Positions 38,801-50,800 of a stretch of 64,000 bases of DNA are shown piece after piece (within the stretch, counting starts at the first letter, position 1; every line of letters begins with the position of its first letter). The DNA is from Patiria miniata (lineage: Eukaryota > Echinodermata > Asteroidea > Valvatida > Asterinidae). Below the pieces are notes generated by a model. It saw only the letters and a list, made by a program, of their open reading frames with translations, was not told the DNA's origin and did no database searches. The stretch covers positions 12,528,898-12,592,897 of the forward strand of contig NW_024037076.1 in assembly GCF_015706575.1 (NCBI RefSeq). Direction: 5' to 3'. The position numbers were made by a program, and so were the translations under genes.

Positions 38801-41800
38801 GCGGCAACTAAATAGTAACAAGCAAATATAAAGACCTCCTGCACTCCGACCATAAGCAGCACTTGATGCTTCAGTATTGGCAATTTTGGCAAGCAATAAG
38901 TCAATATGTTCCAAATCAAAGATAATACTTTACTTTGACTTAACTACACCCATCAATAAATGAAGGGAGCTCATTATCCCCAATCCCCCAAGTCCTTAAT
39001 CAAGAAAGCAGTAATAAGTCTGTGGTCTTATTACCAATCAAATCAATCAAATTATCAGGCTTATTACTGTTTATCTCCTAGAAAAGCCTGAATCAGTGGG
39101 GAGAATTGCCGAGATGGCTCCAGAGTTGTATGGATAGCTGTTGGCACACTCTGAACACTTACATACCGATACATCTCATGCACTTATCTCAATAAAGCAT
39201 TGTTTATGAGTCTTACCAACTCCCGAGTGTGGCTTTTATGCACATTTGAACAGTTTGAAAATAAAACAATGTCCATTTTTCAACGGGTTCGACTCTGATA
39301 TTAGAGTGCTCCATGGGCCACTTTGAAAACGACGTTTTACAGCTTTTTCACACCTGACAACTAAACACCACAGCACAGTGATGTAAATTTTCTTATTTTT
39401 TTTGCAAGAATGTAGTTGCAAGAGGGCAATTTTTATTGCTTTCGTGCATCACTATAATAAAAAGCAAGTGAATATAGCTACATCTAGTTTTTCACATCCT
39501 TAAAAGTCAGAATGTTTTCTTCATGAAATGAAAGCAATAATGTTCAATTGAAATCTTTCAATTGAACATGGTGGACATATGAGATATACAGCTTATTCTT
39601 TTCAAATAAAAGATATGGTCTATAGGGATCAAGTAAATTTATGCCAAAAAAATAAAATCCTAAACACTAGTTTCGCAGAAGATACGTGAAGTTCGCAGTT
39701 TTCTCAATTGCGGTAGTGCTATTGGTTGAATATTCATCTGTGCATCTGGTGTGTTTTGGTTCGCGGCAGTGTTTGACCGACAGCAGAAGGTGGATACTAT
39801 CGCCTGCCGAAATCTGTCGTACTTGAGACCATACAGGACAGGGTTGATCGCAGAGTTGATCAGGGATAAGATTAGCGCACACTGTAGGGCAATGCCATAT
39901 GGCTCTGTTGATGTGTCCTTGAAGATGATCATTGCAACAAAATAGATAACTTTCTCTGGTAGAATGAGAGCCAGGAATGCGGCGGTGACCAGCAACAGGG
40001 TGTGGGTGAGCCTCTGCCTGGCCAGATGCAACTCATTGGGGTAGCATCCCTGCATGCCCAGATTCTTCCTTCTCTGGGCGCTCTGCCTGAGATCCTTCAG
40101 GATCTGAACGTACATCCAGATCATCGCGATGGCCGGTGCAGCAAACAGCACAAGGCTATTCACAATCACAAAAACAATCTCGGCAAAAAACAGATCATGA
40201 ACCGGGCCACTCCAGTCATCTACGAGTGAACCAGACTCTGTACAGTTTAGCGTCCGTCTTAGCACAAAAAAACAAACCCATGGCCAAGCTTCGAAGAAGA
40301 GAGGCATGAACCAAACAATAAGAAGAAGAAGCACAACCTTTCTCCTGGTAAAGTAACTGCGATGACGAAGCGAATGAACGATGCCGATGTATCGCTCAAA
40401 GGTGACCAAAAGAAGTCCCAGCACCGATTGCTCCATAAAAGATCTCTTCAAGTAAGTGTAAGCAGCCACTACAAGCAACCACATAGTATCTTGTATGCAT
40501 ATGCTAGACACAAATAAAACCTGTGAGCTTATAATACCAGTGACGCACACCAGACTGTCGGCTATGGCCAGATTGAGGAGGAAATAGTTGGTGAGGCTGT
40601 GCAGAGACTTGCTCCTGACGATTGCCAGAGCTACGAGCAGATTGCCGATCAGTCCCACAATGCTCAGAGAAATTTCAACTCCAATCAGAATTGAGTTTGG
40701 CTCTGAGATGTCCGGCATCTGTTGGGTCGACGCTGGTGTTGTCAGTAGAGCCATATCTGTTTCTACTTTCTACTGTTTTGTACTTCTGTATCATACAAAG
40801 ATCACTTTACTCCTTCAGACTATGAGAAATCAGCAGGTTCATGAGATGAATACATAGCATTTGAGCATTCACAGTGCAGCAACAACTTTCAACTGAGAGT
40901 TTTATATCAATCTCTGCAATTTGTAGCAGGAGCAGAGACACTAAGTGGAAAACGTCATAGGTTTATCACGTCATTTTGGGGGTAAACAAGCCTGACAGTT
41001 TGATTGATTGGTTGGTTATAAGACCAATATTATTGCTGTGTTCTTCAATAGCAAATTGCTAACACTGCCTGTCATCTACTGATGGATGCAATTAAAAATT
41101 CAAAAGTTAATCTCAGAAAAGGGCTGCGCTCGGACCATAATGAAAACTTGATGCTTCAGTATTGGCAACTTAGGCAAGCAATAAGTGGATATGCTGAAAA
41201 CATAAATACCAAGGCAAAGACTTTATATACTTTGAGTCAACCACACTCATCAATAAATGTTTGGAGTTCAATATAGCACACCAACCTAGAGATTTCTCAT
41301 GGTCGTGAGTCTCACTAGCTTCAGAATGCATCTGAACCATTAAAAAATAGAATCAGTTCCATTTGCCCTCGGCTCTGATTGTGAAAATTACTATGCTCCA
41401 CGGATCACTTTTTCTAATGTAGTTTTACAGTTCTTTTCATAGTACAGTCATGACAGTAGACAATGTATCACACTTTTGGAAAATGACAGAAACACTTTTT
41501 TGTTCTTCCAAGAACAAAGTTGCAAGAGTGCAGACGTAACTACTTAACTACTTAAATGCATACGCATCAAAAAAAGCGAGTGAATATAACTACATCTACT
41601 TTTTTTACAGCCTTAAAAAGTCAGAATGTTTCCAGTCATTAAAGGGACACTAGGTCCTAGAACGGCCCAATTGGGCTACAAAACGCACTTTGAACGAGAT
41701 TATATTAACCGGACAGAACATTAAAAACTAGGATAGAAACATCCACACAACTATCCTTTAAAAAAAGGGCGTTTTTGTGTTATTCCTGTATTATGTGTGC

Positions 41801-44800
41801 AAGAACGAATTTCGGGGTCCACTTTTGCGACCCCATAAATTCGAGCCGTTTGGGTGCTAGTTGTGATTTCATTCGTATGCGTTAAGTGCTCGCCTTTTGC
41901 GGACGTTGAAGAAACCACAATTTTTTTGTATTCGTGATTGGTCACCGCTGTTCCCGAGACACAGAATGTGTATATCGTACACTTTATGAGAACGACACGA
42001 AAAACATATTCGTACTCCGTCGTGTCCGATGTAAACAACCGGTTGTTTTTTTTCGTCTTTTCTAGGGAACGGTAAGACATTAGGTTGGTTTCCTTTCAAC
42101 CACATGTTTGAAATAGGATATGAGTTAACAATCCAAAACATGAAATTTTCGGGGATTTCAGGACCTAGTGCCCCTTTAAACGCAAGAAATATTTGTAAAT
42201 TGCAAGTTTGGCACCAGAAGGTACCGGTATTAACGGTAAAATTTCATTCCTGCATGAAATTGTGGATTGATTGATTATAAAAGTGTTAAACAAGTGATCC
42301 GCGGATCACATGTGTCGCCATGTTACCGCAGCCGATCCCCATAAGTGTTCTTAAAAAAGGCCCATTTTGAGCATTTGTAAACGACCTCAAATGACCCCTG
42401 GATGACCTTTGACCCCCAATTTCGGAAGAGTTGTGATGAACCCCACCCAAGGATCACTCCATCCAAGTGACATTTAAGTCAACAAATTCTGTAGACAAAG
42501 AAACATTTGAAGCATATTTTGAACAATAACCTCTTACGACCCCTTCATGACATTTGACCTCAGTAATCCGATGAAGAATTGAGTCTTCCCACCCAAGGGT
42601 CACTGCATCTATGTACAAGAAGGTTTCATCAAAATCCATTTAAGCTTGAACAATGTTGTAAACTTTTCAAAAAACTGTGAATTACATCATTATTCACCTC
42701 AGTTGACCTTTCACTATGACCTTTGATCCGAAAACTTTCCCACATTATATTTGCTAATCAATGACCCTCGTGTCCAAGTTTTTTATGGAATTCGGGTAAA
42801 TAGTTAGGAAAAGAGAGTAATTCCAAAAACTTTAACACACATACGCTACATACATGTACGGTTAAACAGAATTTAGGACTGGTTCGTGTCTCCTAAACCT
42901 TTATCAAGGCGACACAAAAATGTCACCCTAAACGCTAGTTTCGCAGTAGATCGGCGAAGTTCTGAGTTTTCTTAACTGTGGTGGTGCTAATGGTTGAACA
43001 TTCATCTTCGCATGTGGATTGCTTTGGTTCACGGCAGTGTTCGACCGACAGCAGAAGGTGGATACAATCGCCTGCTGAAATCTGTCGTACTTGAGACCAT
43101 ACAGGACAGGGTTGATTGCAGAGTTGATCAGGGATAAAATTACCGCACACTGCAGGGCAATGCCATATGACTCTGATGATGTGTTGTTGAAGATGGCCGT
43201 GGCCACCAAAGACACGACCCTTTCTGGCAGAATGAGCGCCAGGAACGCGGCGGTGACCAGCAGCAGGGTGTGGGTGAGCCTCTGCCTGGCCCGATGTAGC
43301 TCAGCAGGGTAGCATCCCTGCATGCCCAGATTCTGCCTTCTACGGGCACTCTGCTTCAGATCCCTCACGATCTGAACATACATCCAGATCATTGCAGCAG
43401 CCGGTGCAGCAAACAGCAGTAGGGCACTCAGAATCACAAAACCAATCCCATGAAGGTATGGATTGGGGTCAGGGTTAGATACAAATTCGGGCTCTGAGCA
43501 ATTTAGTGTCTGAATTCTCAGGAGTAACCATACCGATGGCCGAGTTTCTACGAGGACTGGCGTGAACCAAACAAAACAAATCAGAACGATGACTCTTCTC
43601 CTCATAAAAAAACTGCGGTGTCGGAGAGAATGAACGATGCCAATGTATCGCTCAAATGTGACCAACAACAGACTCAGTACAGATTGCTCTGGAATGCATC
43701 TTTTCAAGAAAGTATAAGCTGCCACTGCATGCCAGCTCAAAGTATCTTGCCTGCATACGATATATAAAATGGAAAACCGGGAGCTTACAATGCCAGTGAC
43801 GCACACCAGACTGTCGGCTATGGCCAGATTGAGGAGGAAATAGTGGGTGAGGCTGTGCAAAGACTTGCTCCTGACGATTGCCACAGCTACGAGGAGATTG
43901 CCGATCAGTCCCACAATGCCCAGGGAAATTTCAACCCCGATCAGAATTGAGTTTGGCTCTGCGATGTCCGGCATCTTTGGCGTCGGCACCGGTAATATCT
44001 GTTTCTACTTTCTAATGTTTTGTACTTCTGTATCATACAAACATCAATTCACTTCTTCACACTATGAGAAATCAGCAGGATCACGAGATAAATACATGGC
44101 ATGTGAGTGTTCACAGCGCGGCAACAACTTTACACTGAGATTTTTATTTCGATCTCAGCAATTTGTGTCATGGGCAGAGACACTGAGTGGAAAATGTCAG
44201 CGCTTATAAAGTGGGCTGTTCTTGCGGCAAACAAGCCCGACGGTTTGAGTTATTGCATTGGTAATTAAGACCTTACTGTGTTCTTCAATAGCAAATTGCT
44301 AACGGTGCTTGTCATCTACTGATGTGTGCAATTAAGTAAAAACATACTATCAAAAACCTGCTGCACTCAGATAAGTTTTACTTTGAAAACTATACACCCA
44401 TCAATAATTGTTGGGAGCTTAATATCCTCAATCCCTCAAGTTATCAGTCAAGAAATCAGTAATAAGTATGTGGACTTATTACCAATCATGTCAATCAAAT
44501 TGTCAGGGTTATTTACTTTTTACCACCCAGAAAAGCCTGAATCAGCTCGGACTTGTTTCATGGGGATGGACTGCCAAGATTGTTCCAGAATTTCAAGGAT
44601 AGATAGCTGTTGGGTAATCTGAACAGTGAACACTTACATATATATACAAAGTGTACATCTCACGTAATTATCTCAATAAAGCACTCATGTTTATGAGAAA
44701 GCTATAGTCCATCATTTGCAGTCATCCAAAAAGTAAATGGCGTAATTATTGTTGAAAAACATACTTGGTTGAAAGATAGTAAGTGGACTAAACTCCCTGT

Positions 44801-47800
44801 GAAATTATTTTTTTCTGGCAAGCTGTCATTTAAAAGTAATCAACGAAAGAAGGCCTTTCCAACGGCCTCTTAAGACGCACCGTAGGAAATTTAAATTAGT
44901 AGTTTGTTTTGTTATTCGGTGAAGCACGCGCAAGCATTGGCACGACGTACATGCGCGCGGTTGCTATAATTTGTCGGATCAGTGCGCGACATCGCGTATA
45001 GCTGCAATTCAAAACAATTCAAAACATGATTCAGCAACTTTTGATTTGAAATTGAGATCCAAAAATGCTGTTTTGGTCGGAATATACAGCTGAAGCTGAG
45101 CTGAAACTTCATCAAGTTAGTTGTTCAGTATCCTTCATTAGATTTTGAACACTTTTGTTGCTTCAAACGAACAAAATGCAGAAATTACAAATGATGGACT
45201 ATATCTTTAATCCTGAACGTGGCTTCCATGCACATTTGAACCATCTGAAAATAGAACCAGTCCCGTTTCCCTAAAGCTTTGACTCTGATATTAGAATGCT
45301 CCATCTACCACTTTTGTAAAGCTACATCTAGTTTTATGGCTCTCTCACAGCGGACAATAATACACTAATGCACAATGACGCAAACAAATTTTCTTGTTCT
45401 TCCAATAACAGAGTTGCAAGAGCCAATTTTTAATTGCTTATACATGTATGCACTGGCACAAGATTAGGAAAGAGAAAATTTTTAGATTGAAATCTGTTCC
45501 AGCAGAAGATACACAGTTTTTTTAACGATCAAAGTTTTCTTTAAAGATCAATGCTTTAAATGAAACAAAAGGCTCATGGGATTGTCTCAATTTATTTGTT
45601 AAAAACTCCTAAAGGCTGCTTTCCAAGTAGATGGGTGAAGTTCGATCTTGACAGTTCATGTCGTGAGCAGAGACAATGATTGGAAAATGTCGGAGCTTAA
45701 AGCAAGCTTGTTCGAGGGGTAAACAAGCCTGACAGTTTGATTTATTGGACTGGTAATAAGACCAACGTTATCACTAATCAACAGTGCCTGTCAGCCACTA
45801 ATGGGTGCAATTAAGTCAAAAGCTCATATCAAACTAGAGGTTCGCGTTTGTTGAGTTGTAACGCAGAGTGGTCGGGCTCGCATGTATTGATGTCATAACC
45901 TTTGCCACAATAATCAACTGCATTCATTTCAAAAAATTTTTAACCTGCTGCTAGTGCGTGCTCTAGCATTTTATGGCATCATCGGTCATTTTTTTGTAAA
46001 GTACAACCTAGCCAGAGACTGATATCGTTGAAAGGAAGTTCACATCTTTTTCCACTTTCAAAATATAAGGTACTTCCGGTTTGGACTGGAGGGAAGGCAC
46101 ACATCAGAAAAAATGAAGATCCTAGATTATTCTATCAATAAGCCTCTGTACTGATGACGTCACACTTCGCTTACGTGTGTGCTTTCCTATGGTGCTCAGT
46201 GGACCGTGGGCCCCCACTGGCTCCGTAGGAAAGTGCACATGTAAACAAAGTGTGGCATCATCAGTACAGAGGCTTATTCCCGCAAATGTTCAGGTCTCTC
46301 ACGGTTGATTTTAGATTGATTTTCAAAGATTAAATCTAGAAATCTTTAATCGCTCAAGTACAAGTATCATGACGTCAGGGTAATATGCACCACTCGAGAT
46401 GAAGGTCTATATATGTTGAAAGCTACAAGTTCATACTATAAACCGTTTATGAGAAAAGCACGGAGAATTATTGTCCGGGGAAAAAAAAGAAGGAACAAAA
46501 CAAAGAAGATTTATCAGAACAATTCTAAACTGTGGTGGGGTTGTGCCCGACTACTTAAAATCCGCTGCACTCAGATTACAACGTACAATCGCTACATCAG
46601 TATTGGCCGTTTAGGCAAGCACTATTAGTCACTGTATCCAGATTTGACAAGGATGTTTATTAAGCTGTAACGTACCTCACAAATAACAATTACACACAAT
46701 ACTGGAAGTCTAAATGATGTTTCCCATCAAAGCTGAATTGCCGAGGGCCTTATTGGCTACACGGACCTACATGTAACAACATCCATCAGTTGATGGACGT
46801 AGTTAAAATTACTTCTGTTTGTAGGCGTGTTCTGCTTGGAGACCATTAACAGGGTGCCATCAATCAATCATACTTGTTATTGAAAAGCATGGTAATAGCT
46901 TAGTCCGAAAATTTGGGACTCTCAATACTGTGTATGAGAGTCCCAAAACTTAAGGTATCCATATTGTGCAAAAGTTTGTGCTGCATAATAAAACCAATGT
47001 GCAAGCTTTTTACTCACTACAGTTTCTTCAATAATCCCTGAAACTTTTGCCTCGCAAAGTTGCTGTTGTAAGCATTGCCTCACCAAAAATTCAGCTTTTA
47101 ATTCTAATTTTACAGAGAGTTATCAAAATCCAAACGTGAGACATCATGTTGATGTGTGCTGCAATGGATTGTGCAAAAAGACTCCTCAGCTACAACATTT
47201 TCATCGTGTAGAAAAAACAGTGCCCTCTTTTTGATCAGAGTGAATTCAGAATGTTTCATTTTTTAACAGAGGGCGCTATGTTCTTTTGGCCATCGATTAA
47301 AAAAACCAGTAAGCTGCAAGGCACTAAGTGCATCTACCCAGAATACCTTGTAAATCACATGCACGTCTCCAGATCGTGGAGAATGACATGGATGGTTTTT
47401 GAACTGCCAAAAACCTGCCTCAAAATTGGATTTAAGGTCTCAAATTTCGCAGGTGACATGCTTGTAACTATAGCATTTTGATGTATGTATTGTGTGGGCA
47501 TTAATTAGCCGAATGGTGAGTTAAAAAACGTCAGTAGTAATTTTGCACGTTTTCATGCACTCACGGTCCCAGTCTGGGTAATAGCTATGAGGTTTAATTG
47601 CCAATCCAGTCAATCACGTTGAAAAGCTTATCAGTTGCTTATTTATTTAAGGGACATTACGTCTTGGAATGCGTCCAAGTGGGCTACAAAAGGCGTTTTA
47701 AACGAAATGATGTTAATTGGAAAGAGCATTTAAAAGTCGGATATAAACAACCACACAACCATCCTTTAAAAACAGGGCATTTTTGTGTTATTCTTGCGAA

Positions 47801-50800
47801 AACCATGCGAGAACGAATTTCGGGGGTCAAAATTTTTACTGTCAAAAATCAAGTTGTTAAGTGCTGGTTGTGAATCCTGCATCGCATTCTACAGACGTGC
47901 AAGAAACAACATTTACATATTTGCGCTGGGTGCATTATGTGACACTCACACAATGCATATATCGTAGATAGAATGGACACGGCTAGAAATACTTATGCAT
48001 ATATATGCCACAAAATTGTCACCACGTCCGATTTAAAAAAAAAGACACTGAGCTTTTTTATCTTTTCTCGGGGAACGGTAAGACATTAGGATAATTTGTT
48101 TCGATCAGACCTTTGAATATGAAAAGTAAATACTCCAAAGCATACAGTTTTGGGGGATTTCAGGCCATAGTGCCCCTTTAACCCTATTCCTGCCTCACTC
48201 CTTCAAATTCAACCTGGTGCTTTTGGAGGATTTTAAAGGATTCAGGAAGTATGCCTTTGAAGTGCCAGATGATTTTGCAGGCACTGTGTCAAGGTCTTAA
48301 GCTGTACCTTGCCTTGTTTATGTTCAGCCATGCATAAATGTAGGCCTACGTTATCCTGCTTATGGATATCATCCACACTTGTAAAACATCTCAAACAAGA
48401 GTTGAAGGCCTTTGCAGGCTTCAGACAGTGGTCACCTAGTCTAAGGATCAGGCGTTTACTTGTGCAGAGCCACACTACAACGTCTGATCCATCCAAGCAT
48501 GGAAATTTGATGCGACCCCGCGCGCCAGCCAAACATTTTGATTGACCAATAACTGCTGTGTTTTTCTGATGCAACAGTGGCTTTCCGAAGGCGCTCGCTG
48601 AATGGTCAGAACCCGGAGGTCAAAACACAGTGTTGTTTTGCATAATCTGCAAGCACATCATACCCTTCACTGAACAAATTCAAGAAATAAGGAATGATTC
48701 TGGAGCAAATTCAAGAAATAAGGAATGATTCTGGAGAACCGAGGAAGTATCACATTTTGCAGGATTGAGGATTCAGCCCAGCCAAAAGGGCCTAGGGGGT
48801 TAGGATTAAAGTTAGTGAAAAGTTCTGTACTAATGTTTTCTTACAGTTCTCGTGCTGGCCGCGTAGTAGTCAAAAGCCGCCTTGGAGGCTCCGCTCTCCT
48901 CAAACTCCGTTCCCGATTCACCGGCTGAGGTTAGACTGGTCGTGCTGTATTCAGAGTAATTGCTGTTCAAGGAGGCGCCCGGATCCAGATTTTGCGGCAG
49001 CGAAGACAGCGGTTTGTGTCTCTGCCCAAACGTTGTGTAGCTGCCCGGATATTGCGTCATCGGTTCCGTGTTCTCTTCAGGTAACTGTTGCTGCTGCTGT
49101 TGTTGTTGTTGGTCATAGCTGTATGCATTAGGCTGACTCTGAGTTGGGTCATTTGCGGAACCCGCAGTTGACGCTGCTGGCTGGTAGTAGCCGCTTGCAG
49201 TCAAGGTGTAATCGCCAACTGCAAGTTAAAAAACCCCAAAATGACACCGATATTTTAACACTGCTTACATTGTGCAGGGACATATGGTAACATGTATGCA
49301 ATTTGTAGGCATGATTAAATTACAGCCATTAACCCTCCTATGTAAACATACATTCTGCGCAAAATTGTCCTTTCAGTCAAAACCAATCAAGTGACTCTTT
49401 GTAACAGTTTTTAACATCTTTTAAACAGCAGGATTAACTGGCTGAGACTGTTTATGTACCGGTAACTTGATACAGCTATGCTTCGACTGTAGGTGATTGA
49501 TAAGTCAAAAGTTGCAGTGTCATGTTTTGAACTGCGCCCGAAATCAGCATCCGGGACACGTTCTCATTCAGCCGATTGTAGCCACGCGATGTCACGCACT
49601 AAAATGACAAATGAGAGCAACCAGGCGTGTGTGCGTCGTATCAACGCTTGCGCACAACCATACACGAATACACCAAATAACAAACCAACTGCAAACGGAA
49701 ATTTCCAAAAATGCGTCACTAGACGCATCTTTGAGATGCGTCTAGTTACTGTTTTCTTTACAGTGACAGCATGCCAGAAGGAATAATTTCACAGGGAGTT
49801 TAGTGCCATTACTATCTTTAAACCAAGTAAGATTTTCAACTATAACTTTGTCAGTTACTTTTTGGATAGCTGCAATTGACATACTATATACCGTTAAGGA
49901 CTACATACCTGCAGTGTACGGTTCTTTGCCTTCTGAGCTGGGCACCTCAAAGGTTGGTCCGGTGCTCTCCACACTGCCCCCACTGTCCACCGTGCTGAGA
50001 TTGCTGTAGGATTCCACCCAGGGCATCGGGGTACCAGACGAGGAAGAGGGTAGTATCTGCCCCTCCTATATAGAGGGAAGGGGGGAATTATGGTTTTTAG
50101 GTTCCATAAAAAAAGCATGGCAGACTCTTCCGAAAGAACTGATAAGGTGGTTTTTGAATTGTTAGCCCTTTCCTAACCATGGGTGACTTTTGTTGACAAG
50201 GAACTACCCCCTGCTGCTAATCACAGAGGCGACTTTAGTCGACCAGGCAACCACAAAAAAAAAAAAAACGTCAACACAAATGTATGCCTAAAAAGCTTTA
50301 CAGACTTCACGTAATCAATAGGAACTTTTAAAAAATGGAATTACATGTAATTGCCTTAACTGGATGGAATTGAAACAATGCGCTACGACTTTCATGCCAA
50401 TATATCAGCTCGCAGTCGGTAGCGTGCACCATTTTGAGCCAATACAGACTGAGATGATTTCAAGGAGTTTACCAAGATTGAATCAATGAAAATATGGATG
50501 GAAACAGGATACGAACTTACATTCATTTGATTGAGTATATCTTGCAGCCTGTTCAGCCAATCAGGAACAGCGGTCTCTCGGCCGTCTGAGTATCTCTCAT
50601 CATGGTAGATCAGACGACTGGCAAGCTTTACGGTTAAAGGGTGCAAATAAGATAAAGGATTCCATTACTGGGGGCCGATATCACAGAGTTGCTGAGCTGA
50701 AAATACTGCTTAGCAAAATTGCACGTTGAGCAGGAACTGGCAGGGTACCAGTCAACAGCAACACACATGACATGACATCATAGCCTAGAAAGATATTTCA

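Larger units (their letters stand above)
28885..48844. other. SEC16 intron of ~20 kb hosting a GPCR array
   Basis: The interval between the SEC16 exons at 28884 and 48845 contains five intronless GPCR genes on the same strand as SEC16, relics of further units, SINEs and MITEs. I found no SEC16 exon inside it, and the flanking exons join in phase 0 without one. Confidence 0.8.
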
